NCBI GenBank assembly: GCA_019188255.1
Contig: JAETXT010000003.1
Location: forward strand, 6,200,001 to 6,264,000
DNA: 64,000 bases
Direction of reading: 5' to 3'
Source: Verticillium longisporum
Lineage: Eukaryota; Ascomycota; Sordariomycetes; Glomerellales; Plectosphaerellaceae
Below, piece by piece: positions 10,481-21,269 of this stretch. Both the position numbers and the translations under genes were made by a program. Within the stretch, counting starts at the first letter, position 1. The number at the start of each line of letters is the position of its first letter. The notes beneath the pieces were generated by a model. It searched no databases, was not told the origin of the DNA, and saw nothing but the letters and a program-made list of their open reading frames with translations.

Positions 10481-11176
10481 CTACTCGTCGCCCGGGCTCC
10501 GCATGTACGCATCGATGGCCGCACTGAACGCCGCGAAAGCGATGCAGCCACCAGCAGCCGCCTGCGGGCCGGCGTTGCGCGCGAGGATGCCGCCCGTGAC
10601 GCAGCCGGCCGCGACGCCGTTGGTGAGGTCGTTTTTCGCGCGGGGCCCTCGGTGCCGCACTCGATGCCGGCGAAGAGGGCGCCGACCTTGCCGAAGCTGC
10701 GCGCCGTGCTGTAGGAGCGCTGGCCCATGTCCTTGAGGCCGACGCGCAGCTGCTGCTTCATCGGCAGGGACGAGACGGGGGTCTGCGGTCCGCCGGGGGT
10801 CGCTGTGTGGAAGGGTGTGTCGTAGGACATCTACTCGGGGGGAAACAAAGGGTCAGCGTCTTGCTCCTTCGTTCTCGAAACTGTCCGTCATTGAGCATCT
10901 CGCGCAGAGGCGGCGATGATGAAGCAATGAGGGACGAGAGGTCGACGTACCGAGGCCATGAACATGCCAAAGAGACCACCCATGCCGAAGCCCATGACGC
11001 CCGACATGGCGCCCTTGGCGAAGCAGTTCTCCATAAAGTTGTTCATCTGCGCGTTCAACTATGTCAGCTCCCTCTCGTGAATCGTTGCAGGCGCGTGTGG
11101 CCGGACGTACGGCTTTGACATTGGGGTCGTCTCCACTGATGCCGCCGGCGCCGGCTCCTGTTCCGGGGAAGTTCAT
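10481..11176 (-). CDS. TIM22: mitochondrial inner membrane translocase Tim22, one apparent indel
   Basis: Three exons: 11176-11111, 11058-10951 and 10830-10481, about 174 aa once one missing base is allowed. The protein is the channel subunit of the TIM22 carrier translocase. Visible family features are [20 protein letters not shown] (first membrane helix), [16 protein letters not shown] and [18 protein letters not shown], then [20 protein letters not shown], as in Tim17/22/23 proteins. The frame breaks once between ECGTEG and RAKND, at 10642-10648, where a C/G run (minus strand gagggccccgcgcg) appears one base short. There is no GT-AG pair to explain it as an intron. The first intron may end at tag before TTG (used here) or 12 nt later; both stay in frame. 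Confidence 0.88.
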
Positions 11177-12207
11177 GTTGAAGAATGCAGTGGGCTCGCG
11201 ATTCGGACGTTGGCGAAGACGGGTCTCGGTAGCAGTTTCGGTCGCGGAAGGGTCAAGCGTTCGTGGCGGGCATGTGGTGCAACGTTGAAGCAAGTCGAAT
11301 CTCGGTCCAGCTCCTGCGAGTCCCGTCTTCACCGATTCTGCCGCGACTCACCGCCCAAAATTTCTCGCGGCGGCGACCCCGGCCGTTGGCCCCCTGCCGT
11401 CATGTGGGTCGAGTCACCTTGCAGAGTCGGTGCCGTGCCTCACCAACTTCAGCAACAAGTCAATCATCCCTTTGAACCCGAAATTGATCTCAGTACAAGC
11501 AAGCGCCCCATAAGCCGTATACCGCCTTCGTAATCAGGTTTAGCGCTGCTACCTTTGCCACCTTGCTCAGTACCTAGAGCCCTACCTCATTCTAACGTAA
11601 TCCACCTAAGATCCTCACTATATACCCCAGTAGGCCTGATGTCATTAGGTGTCCTGTAGTACTGTAGCTTATTGTGAATGTATTGTGGGCTAGGTCAATG
11701 ATTTGGTTGGCTGTAAAGCTCATTAATGCCACGTTAGCTGGGTCCTTGTGGTACGTATTTTTTGTACCTGAGATCAATTTCGGGTTCAAAGGGATACCGT
11801 ATGCCTCGTCCTCGACGGACGGGTCATCAGAGGTTCCACACTTCACTCGGCGCTTGACGACACACCAGCGTCAAAATCATGTGATCTTCTTATGACTGTT
11901 GTGTCCTATACCTGAGATGTTGCTCCACCCTGCCATGTGTGCAGTCACCTTCTTGGAGAGCGCCCCCGAACCCCCAGAGTCAACTGATGCTGCCACAGCC
12001 AACAGCTTCCGTCCCGGCTTGTAGTCTGTACAGTTTCACTTCGCCAGAAAAGGACATGAAGATAGTCAGACGATAGTTCCACAAGCCTCCCTCGATAAGG
12101 AAACCCCTTGAGTCTGACTCGGGAAGCAATAACATGTACTGAAACAAGAGCTCGTGTTGCTGGTCCTCCTCGTTCCCTTCGCATTCAAACGTCCACACCG
12201 TCTACCG
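11177..12207. other. intergenic, AT-richer TA-rich patch
   Basis: Upstream of TIM22 the sequence is ordinary. From about 11520 to 11900 it becomes AT-richer, with many TA dinucleotides and short degenerate frames, such as an 84-codon frame at 11846-11592. This is what an old repeat-induced-point-mutated element can look like, but I recognise no transposon domain or terminal repeat. The frame at about 12198-11945 is UTR of the USP7 gene. Confidence 0.4.
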
Positions 12208-15200
12208 CTACCGAAGGAAGAGGTCTCCAACGCCGTTCCGTAGAGCCCTTGTCCGATCGACGTGATCGAGGCCCAGATAGTCATCATCGCCACTTGCAAT
12301 TGACCATAGCTCGTCGTCTGTAATGGGTTCATCAGCACTGCGCCCGAGAGAAAAAAGGGCTTTGCACACATGTTCCTGACGTACCGTCCTCCAGATAATG
12401 GGGTTTAGAGAAGTGCGTTCTCCTGATCAGGGCAATCTTAATCTTCTCAAAGCTCTTGCCCTTCAAGCCCGTACGCTTCTCTAGCCTCTTCTTCGTGTCT
12501 GCAAACTTCTCGCCCTACGCCATTGTCAGCTACTGGCTCGAGTTGTCGACTGTCGACGTGCAAGCGCTCATACCTCGATCAGCAGAAATTTGAAAGGCAC
12601 ACCATGGGCCCTGTTAGGTTCGCCCTGGAAGTGAAACACGGAGATGGTGTTTGTGTCGTCCACGTTGACTTCATCTTCCGGCACACGCTCCGCGTACAGG
12701 TTGGTGTAGTCGTTGAGGCTGATGACAGGGTAGTCGCGCTTGAGCTCCCGGTAGAACTTGTGCTGGCTCGCCTCGTACACCCGAATCCGACCGCTCTCGG
12801 CTTCGTCAGTCAGATCTGCCCTCTTAATGAGCGCCTGGATGAGGTCCTCAATGATGCCATTCTTGGCGACCAAGAGGTCCAGGTGGTCCTGCTGGCTTGT
12901 TAGTGCCGCCTAGACTCTGATGCCACACATGCAACTTGCCTCTTTCGTAATGCCCTCTGTGAGCCACGTGATCTTGATGTTCTTCTTGGTGTCCAGCTCC
13001 GCAAGGCTGATGTCCAGGACTTCGAAATAGAATGCATCCGTCCTTTGGCTGGCATTCAGGTTGCCGAATCCGGTGGGGTTCAAGATGGACTGAAGCGTCT
13101 GGTTATTGCCACGCTTCACGGCGCTCTTGGGGTTGCCTGTAGAAACGTTGACTGTCCAGAGTCGGAGATGTGTTGGTTCCCACTCCAACTGCGCCGCAAC
13201 TCGTTCCGTCAACACATCGTAGCTGATCTTCGAGTTAAGAACCAGCTCGAAAGGCGGGAACTGTGCGGGGTCACATTTCGTGGGATGCGCGTGGAACTTG
13301 ACAGTTTTCTTGTGATGCAAGAAGTCGTAGTATTCCCGAGCATCCTCGACGCGATCAGACTTTCGCGTGCTGCCGCACTGTCAACTGTGGCCTTTCATGG
13401 AATCCTTCTTTCACTTACGCTTCTTCAGACACCTGCTTCTCATTGAGGTGCAGACGCTTCTCGAGAATGTTTCTTTCGCTCTTGCGCTCCGCGCTCCGCT
13501 GGAAACACAAAACATCGCCGTCTTGCAACTCAGCCGCTTTCAGCGACTGCTTCGGCTTCAAACTTTCGATCATGGTAGGTTTGATTTCCTGGCAACAATG
13601 TTAGCATCTTGAAAATAAAGAAAGAATCCGTGTCCGTGTACTGACCTCGTACAGAGAAATTTTCTCGTCAGACGGCAACTTTTCACCCCAACCCATCTTC
13701 TTCAAGATCAAAGGCACTAGCTCTTCCACCTTCTTCTCCTTGCTGATGTACACATGGCCAACGCCACGAAGGGTTTGCGACTCGATATCGAAGTACTTGA
13801 GGAATAGCAAGATCAAGTCATTCTTGACGACAATACCATTCTGTTGGGGTTCGTGGGTGGGCCAAATAGCCTTGCCGTCGGAAGCCGTTTCTTCTGCGAC
13901 TTCAGCCCAGAGTCGGAGAACCTGGTCCCTGTGCGCTTGTGCTCGCTGGAAAACCTCCTCCACCGTAGGGTTGAGGTCCATGATTGGTTGATCCGGACGG
14001 ATTGTCTTGTTTTGGCGGTTGACCATGACCCAGCAGCGGATCTTGCGAGGGTCCTGCTGCATGTCTTCAGCGATGGTGGCCGTGAGCTCCTCCATAGTCA
14101 TCGTCCGAAGAACTCGGTAAAACTTGGGCGTCGAAGCATCCTCCACTTCAGGGTCAAAGTTGGTTAGATCTGTGCCGCCGTGCTGCTTGTAAGTTTCGTT
14201 TGTGATGACCTTAACACCGATATAGAGATGCTCCTCCATACGCTCCTTCTTCCTGGCTTCCCGCAAGGCAGTCTCTTCTTCAATTCTCGACTTCAGATGA
14301 GTAGGAATGTCGTCCGAGGTGACGGGGCGCAGAATCTTATCCAGGCGTGTTTGGCGAATGTACACCAGCATGTACGCACTGTTTTGACGCATGATCGGCG
14401 CCTTCTTTTGAAGCGGTGCTCGCAGCAAAGAGCCGTTGGGAAGTCGATACTCGCCACCAAAGTTCTCCTCAAGCACCTCGCGCATCGTCGCTTTCGTAAC
14501 CTTGTCGTCATCATACTTGTAAAACCACCCATCCTTCTCGGGCTTCAGGAAGGCGTAGTAATGTCCGGCGTTGAGGTCACCGCTGTGCACCAGCACGCCG
14601 TGCAGTTGGTAAGTCCAAGGCTCGGATTTGTCGGCACCCTCAATCAGGAATGGGGCGGCGTCAAACTCCTCCGGGAACTCGTATCGATCGTTGATCTTCA
14701 TCATCATGTCTCGTTGAATGTCGTACTCGAATCTTTTCAGCTGCAGGTGCAGCACATCAGGGAAGCTGGTGAAAATGACGCCCTTGTTGGCGTCCTGGAG
14801 CTTGAACTCGTCGCCCGCATAGTACTGGTTCTCGCCATCCATCTTCTCGACTTGGATGTAGTCCTGGAAACTCTCGATGAGGTTCTTGTTGCCGCTCACG
14901 TTGAGCTGGATATCCCAGAAATCTTCGATACGGCTGGATTCGTAGTCGACGTTGACGCAGGAGATGTACGTCTTGATTTTGCCACTGAACATGTCGGGGA
15001 GCACCTTTTCAGCCGGCGTGCCCTTCATCTTCTCTTCCATGCGTTCCATGAGCTTGCGCGACAATTCTTGAACATCCTGCTGTTCAAAGATGTGTCTCGT
15101 TTCCCACCCAAAAGACTTGGTAAGCTCATTCGTGCCTACTGCCGTTTCTGACGTCTGGAGCTGATAGAACAGACGCTGAATTGTGTAAGCACTGTTGCTC

Positions 15201-16165
15201 AAGCTATCTTCCTGCTGCGTAGGAATTCCGTAAATGGCCTGTTGATCGAGTTAGCGCATGGTAAGACAAGAAAGCTATTTCGTTGAGCCTCACGGTGCGG
15301 AAAGCGTTGGTGAAGTAGAGGGACTGGAGAAGCGAGTTGAGATAACAGGTGGCTCCCTGGTTCTTCAAGCCAACGTAGCCCGTTTCCTTCTTTGAATCGT
15401 AGTTGAGAAAGGTATGCCACAGCACGCCCGTCTCGTCCTCGACGACACGAAGATATGCGGTGATGTTGGCGGTGTCGTTCTCGCATAGTGGTCGAGTTCC
15501 GTTCTCGTACGGCACATTGAACATTTTGCGCAGCTCGTAAAACCTCGTGAATCCCCAGTCAGCCTCTTCTTTAGTGAAGCGATGATGAGCAACGTGGTGC
15601 GTGTAGAGGCTGGGATCGTTTGGGTTCGACAGGACTAGCGCAAACTGCACGCAGCAGCTCCAGTTCTCTGGAACTTCATTCGGTTCGAAGCCATGTTCGA
15701 GGTAGATGGAGCACTGATCGACATTATTGCCAAAGGGGAAGAGCAGGATCCGCCTGTAACACATGGTTAGTCCACCGCATTCAGCACGGCGGGGCCGGCG
15801 CAACGACGTACCAAGGGTAGCCACCGGCATGGAAGATGGGACCATGCTCGCGCTTTGGCAGCCCCCTCCAGGAGGGGATTGACCATGTGTTCACGACATC
15901 TTCCAAGATGCGGGGCTCTTCAGCTAATGGTGGCAGGATCAGCTCCTTCATGGCCTCGTCTGGGTCGCATAGCATGTTAGCGTATACAAAGCGCGACGAG
16001 CGAGGACCAGCATGGCTTACGGTCGGTCGCCAGTGGCAGATCTTGCAAGTTGTCGATGTCATTGTCGTTGTCTGGGTTGATGATGGCGACAGGCTCCTTT
16101 TCGGATTCGTTCGGAATGCCGACATAGTCGTCTGTGTCCATCACCATCTCGCTGGGGGACGTCAT
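12208..16165 (-). CDS. UBP15: ubiquitin-specific protease, USP7/Ubp15 type
   Basis: Nine coding exons: 16165-16021, 15959-15812, 15753-15294, 15238-13646, 13588-13419, 13369-12940, 12888-12574, 12514-12385 and 12317-12208. The phases agree and give 1166 aa, a normal length. An acidic N-terminal leader is followed by a MATH/TRAF domain ([22 protein letters not shown]) and the peptidase domain. The catalytic cysteine box [15 protein letters not shown] puts Cys at about 234, and the histidine box [12 protein letters not shown] puts His at about 477. A long C-terminal part follows, with ubiquitin-like folds typical of USP7, ending [11 protein letters not shown]...DLFLR. It removes ubiquitin from substrates in nucleus and cytoplasm. 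Intron 6 (12889-12939) has a GC donor (GCAAGT) and an AG acceptor; the acceptor could also lie 3 nt earlier. No indel is needed, unlike its neighbours. Confidence 0.95.
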
Positions 16166-17600
16166 GTCGTTGTTGTAGCTCTGTTACGTGTTTGCGTTAG
16201 CTGTGTGCCTAAACAGAATGTGCGGCGTTCGTAACGTTGAGTGGTGATGACGGCGGGGCAGGCTTGTGTGGCGGAGGCGACGATTGGAGGCCGATGACAA
16301 GGGCAGAAGGAGCTCGGCAGGCTAAGGGGATGCGAGCTCTTGAACGGCCGCGGTTTGCACTGGTGTCATCTTACCATGATGAAGGTCCCTGGCTTCGTTC
16401 GCGGGAGAGGGGGGAGCCAGCGGGAGCTGAGTTTTGTCGACTAAGAATGCCTGGAGGTCAAAGGTCGACGACTCTGGACGCCAGGTGGGACGCGAAAGAC
16501 CGATCAGCCCTGCACTGTCGGGACTCGCGGGGATCTGTAGCGGTGTCGACTACTGGTTAGGAGAGCTGCATAAGCAAAAGGCGATCCGGGCTTGAGTAAC
16601 CTACGTAATGGTCTACCAACGGCAAAGATGGTGGTTCGTGTATCTGCTAATTGGTACGAATGCAGACCTGGATTTGGGTCGTGTCGTAGGGAAGCCTAGG
16701 TGGGCAAGGTCCCACTAAAGGTAAGGTAGGCAAGGTGAATGAAGTAAGGTACCTAGGTAGGTGGGCTAGAAAGGTAGGGTAGGTTCTGATCACCTCCGCT
16801 CGGTACCTACGAGAGGTTGTTGCAAAGCAAAAATTGCACCAAATCTTGCAGGAGTGTCGGATCTGACAGCGACGACGGTACTCAGGCGTGAGGAGCCATT
16901 AATGTGGCGAGATGTTGTGGCTTCTTGGTTGTGCAGCAAGACCTGTTGAAGTTCTTGGGGTGGGTGGGTTGCAGGTTGGCGGGCGACCGAGGGCACTTGG
17001 TCCAATCCAAAATGCGGAGAGCACAAGGCAATGGGCAATGACAATGGCAGTGGCACGTCACTACTGGGGGGGGGGGGCACGAGGAGGCTTCAGAGGATCT
17101 GTCTTTGACCGAAGTGGTGGCAGTGACTGCTGACTACCCAGTTTCGTCAGACTGCCCGTCTGTCATATGGCGCCAGTCCTCCGGTTCGCCCAGCCCTGCT
17201 TGCTGGCCTTGCCCGCCTACAAGGGGTGGACAAGTGCAGCATTCAAACCCCACACTGGCTTGAAGCTTCCCACTCTGCCCATGGTAGGGCCGGCGGGTGC
17301 CAGCTGCAGCGAATTGAACTTGAGCCGACTGATGACTAAGATCACATGACACCCCTGACGGCCGCCAGACTGGACATTTTTCGAACGTGGCAGCTTCCCC
17401 AGCGCCTGACGAATTGACCCTGGGGTTCCCAGGAGCCAGCCGATCACATCTCGACAGCTACCCTCCCACGACCTCAGCATCTGCAACCCTCGACCACGCC
17501 CATTGCCCGGCACGCCTCCCCACAGCTGGAGCTTCTCACCTGCTGGTCTCGAGTCTCACCACGACGTCCACCCTCCTCTCCCCCCTCTCCCCCCGCCATC
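16166..17600. promoter_or_regulatory. divergent upstream region (USP7 / p24)
   Basis: 1.4 kb between two divergent genes. It includes a dense cluster of GGTA/TACC motifs at about 16675-16805 (aaggtacctaggtaggtggg) and an 11-G run near 17066-17076. The last 100 bp before the p24 start are CT-rich. No gene is supported. Confidence 0.5.
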
Positions 17601-18512
17601 ATGAGGTCCTTCCTCCCTCTCCTGTCGATGAGCGCCGTTGCGCAGGCTCTCTACTTCTACATCGACGGGACGACCCCCAAGTGCTTCTTCGAGGAGCTCC
17701 CCAAGGACACGCTCGTCGTTGGCCATTACACCGCCGAGGAGTGGGACGACAGGATCAACAACTGGGCCAAGCACGACGGCATCAGCATCTACATCACCGT
17801 CGACGTATGTGCCACCACCCTGTCACTCGCCCTACCCCTTCCTTTCCTTGTCCCGTGTCCCCTCGACATTGGCGCTGCCTCCCTTCTCCCACCAGCCGAT
17901 CATCTCTTCCCTTTCTTTGACAGCAGCTAACCACGTCGACCGACAAACAGGAGCTCTTCGACAACGACCATCGCGTCGTCTCCCAGCGCGGTGCCGCCGC
18001 GGGCAAGTTCACCTTCTCCGCTGCCGATGCCGGCGATCACCAGCTCTGTTTCACCCCCTCGTCAACGTCGGGCCGCTCCGGCTGGCTGAGCCAGTCCTCC
18101 CACAACGGCGGCATCCGTCTGACGCTCGACCTCGCCATCGGCGAGACCTCCCGAATCGAGTCGGCCGACAAGGACAAGCTGCAGGACGTCGCCAGCCGCA
18201 TCAAGGACCTCAACGCCAGGCTGCAGGACATACGTCGCGAGCAGGTCTTCCAAAGAGTATGTTTATCGCGCGGTGCACAGTGATCCGAGAAGGCGAAAGA
18301 AAGAGAGAGAAGAAGAAGAAGAAGAAGCATGACGGAAGGAACGCAACTAATGCTTGCTCTAGGAACGTGAGGCCGAATTCCGCGACCAGTCCGAAGCCAC
18401 CAACTCCCGTGTCGTCCACTGGATGATCATCCAGCTGACCGTCCTCGCTGGCACCTGCGCGTGGCAGCTGTCACATCTCCGGTCCTTCTTCATCAAGCAG
18501 AAGCTCACGTGA
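17601..18512 (+). CDS. p24 (emp24/gp25L) cargo receptor, Erp family
   Basis: Exons 17601-17804, 17951-18256 and 18363-18512 encode 219 aa in a continuous frame. An N-terminal signal peptide ([16 protein letters not shown]) precedes a GOLD domain that starts [18 protein letters not shown] and includes a second cysteine in HQLCFTP. A heptad-like coiled coil follows ([20 protein letters not shown]), then one membrane helix (about [17 protein letters not shown]) and a short basic cytosolic tail ending FFIKQKLT. This architecture is that of type I p24 proteins cycling between ER and Golgi in COPI/COPII vesicles. The FF plus lysine tail fits coat-binding signals. It most resembles the Erp1/Erp5/Erp6 group; the exact orthologue is unsure. 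Intron 2 carries a (gaa)n tract near 18301-18329. Confidence 0.93.
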
Positions 18513-19740
18513 GAGCGCCACGCACGTGTGGGAGGAGCGAGGGACGGCACAAGAGACGGGAGAAGGGACTCGACATCTTTGTATTGCGCAAAAGGTATGG
18601 GAGTTCTGGAGGTATTCCGCCGTCTTGTGAAGAAGACGGCGTCGTGCATCGATGCATCTCGAGGACATCTACCTAGCTTATGACGCAAAAGACGTACTGC
18701 TTGAGAGAGTTGCCCCTAGGCATGACAGGAGAGCAGGCAGTAGGGGTTCTGTAATGAATGAGACACGCTTTCAAACTTGTTCGCCACGACTGCCAAGGAT
18801 ATCCCCTCCAAAAAGAAAAGACTGCTTGACATGTTGGGTATAACTAAATACCAAACCTAGCGTCACCAGTGGGCCGGTTGAGACGGGACGGGCAGTAGAG
18901 CCCATGTATGAAGTCATTTCCTTATATTCTCACGTCTATCAACCAACACTAACAGCCCGCCTGCTCAACCTCCACAGCCCATCTGTCCATCAGCTTCCCC
19001 AGAAGCGTGTCGTCCTCTGATGTCTGCTCCCTCTGCATCTTGCCCAAGATCCCTTGGCAAGGCACGAAACCAACTGTCTCCGTCCTCGCACTACACGGCT
19101 GGTGTTATTATGAACAGTACACGAACGTATTGCAGAATCAGCCCAATGCCATGGAGCCCCACCGACCGCCTTCGCCCGCCATGCGCCGTACTGCGCGCTG
19201 TGCATTAACAGGATGTAGTAATGTTTTTGTTTCGGCTGAAACATTCAGGCCCTCAAGGAGATAAGGTCCGGGTCCCGAAGTCGAGTTTTTTTGCTTGCCA
19301 GTGATGGAGCGCAGTCTCTCCTCTTGTGAGAGAAGGATGAATGAACACCGCTACGCCAAGATAAGGAGAATGCCCGAAGAAGAAGAAAGAAAAAAGTAAG
19401 TCGTGCCGTCGTCGACATGGTGCGGATGATCAGCTCTGATGGCATGATCAGAACGGAAAGAAGTGTCCAACGAGGCGCGGTGCAGAGGCCGTTGATGAAA
19501 TCCCGTGGCATAGCAGTCAGGGTGGCTCTCGCGGTGGTCCGCGGCCGCTTATGACCAGAGAAATACACCACGCATATCGACGCGCAGAAGCTGGATCAAC
19601 AAGAATCCGCCTGTGTATATAATCGCTTGAAAGGAGCTAGCTGGTCCCGTTCCCGGTATGGCCAAGACAACACCAAGTGAATCCGGGACACTAACCTATG
19701 AGGGAATCAGCCTGTGCTACACTTGGTTCAGTATGTTGGG
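18513..19740. other. convergent intergenic region (p24/CK1)
   Basis: 1.2 kb between two convergent 3' ends. Contains UTR-like sequence and short frames without recognisable products. No repeats or RNA genes seen. Confidence 0.5.
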
Positions 19741-21269
19741 TTACGCACCGCAGCAAAGGACCTTCATGAACTTCTGCATGCCGGAAGGCTGGGGCTCAGG
19801 GAGCGTCCACTAGGCTGGGCCGGCTGGGCAGGACTCTGCTGAGGAGCAGTCTGAGGCAGGTTGCGGTTGCTGTTCTGGAACTGCGCCTGCGTTGATCCGG
19901 CCGGCGTCGCCATGTCCCGGAGACCCCCGACTCCGCTGCTCCGCTGGGCGCCCAAGGCGCCGGGCGCGTTTGGCCGACCTTTGTTCATTTGTTTGATCGG
20001 CGACGGAGGCGGGGGTTGCGCGGCGTTTAAACGGCTGACCGTCAGGTTCTGCGCTTGCGCGTGGGCTGCGCTCGCGCCGCCGCGCTGACCGCTGTGGAGT
20101 TCCATCTGGGACGGCCCGGGTCGAGCGTTGGGGTTGTGCAGGTACGCGTTGTTGTGCCCCTTCGACCCGTCCCAACCTTTCCCCGAATCCTTGGAAATCT
20201 TCATCCAGTCATATTCGCCATCCTCAACCTCACCCGTGTTCTTGAGGGCTTGCGTGAAGAGCTCCCGCAGGTAGTCGTAATCAGGGGTGTCCTCGAAGCC
20301 AAGGTTTCGTACGTATGTGAGGTACTTGTTCAGTTCGTCGGGGAAGCCTTCGCACAAATCGCGAATCTGGGTCGTCTGCTTCTTCTCGCCAATCTTCTCG
20401 TACTTTTGCTTGTTGGTAGCAGCCTTCAGACCCTGCCAGGGCAGACCACCGCGGAGAAATACATGAAAACGTGACCGAGCGCCTCCAAGTCATCGCGGCG
20501 AGACTGTTCCCTGCCAAGATGGGTGTTGATGCTCATGTAACGAGCTGTGCCGGAGAGTGACTTGCGTTCGCGGTAAGGAATGTGCTGCTTCGTCTTCGGG
20601 TCGCGGTACTGCTTGGCCATGCCAAAGTCGATAACATGGATGACATTTGCGGCCTTGGTGCCCGGCCTGCCGATAATGAAGTTGTCGGGCTTGATGTCAC
20701 GGTAGATCAAGTTCTTCTCGTGGATCGTCTGAACCCTTGAGAGCTGCGAAGAGGGTTAGTCACGTCAGTGTTCAGTTGGCACGGCAGACATACCATCTGC
20801 TTGGCAACCATGACAACGGTCTTGATGGTGAATCTCCGGCCACAATGGTCGAACAGATCCTCAAGCGAGGGACCTAGGAGGTCAATGACAAGGATGTTGT
20901 GTAGGCCCTCCTGGCCGAAGTAGTAGACGTTGGGAATGCCCGCTATTTCTGAATTAGAATACACTGCATTTCGTGGCAAGAACGACGCCTGGCAACTCAC
21001 GACATCCGACAAGAATCTTGTACGTCCGGTATTCATCGCGCAACTGAGGAGCGTCACTCTTTCGAGGTTCCTGGTTTTGTTTAGTCAAGTTGGCTTGGAG
21101 GGAAAACGGAGCTGCGAGAATCGTAAGACGCGATACTTACAAACTTGATGGCGACTTGCTGGTTGTTGAGGAGGTTGGTGCCTTCGAAAATAACGCCGAA
21201 CGAACCCTCACCAATCTTCTTCCCCACGCGGTAGTGTACGCCGACGACATTGCTCGAAGAGGAAGCCAT
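19741..21269 (-). CDS. YCK: casein kinase I, palmitoylated YCK type, two apparent indels
   Basis: Exons 21269-21141, 21070-21001, 20942-20794 and 20743-19741. Start ATG 21269 ([20 protein letters not shown]). The CK1 kinase domain is complete: glycine loop GEGSFG, catalytic Lys in VAIKF (42), [10 protein letters not shown] (Asp about 132), [10 protein letters not shown], and the CK1 activation segment [12 protein letters not shown]. The frame slips after GHVFMYF at 20453-20457, where one G (plus strand) seems missing; the other frame continues [23 protein letters not shown] second slip near 19791-19801 hides the C terminus, which in the corrected frame reads [15 protein letters not shown]. 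The Cys-Cys pair is the palmitoylation signal of plasma-membrane CK1s (Yck1/2, fission yeast Cki). Without that correction the ORF ends at 19764 with an unrelated tail. The linker is Gln/Pro-rich. Confidence 0.93.

Noticed and set aside
14180..15151. 323-codon plus-strand frame inside the USP7 gene
   Set aside because: It is a mirror of the GC-rich coding strand; it lacks any recognisable domain, while the minus strand has a complete USP7 with correct introns. The same applies to long frames at 232-1305, 6132-6851, 7978-9111, 34566-35621 and 41759-42676.
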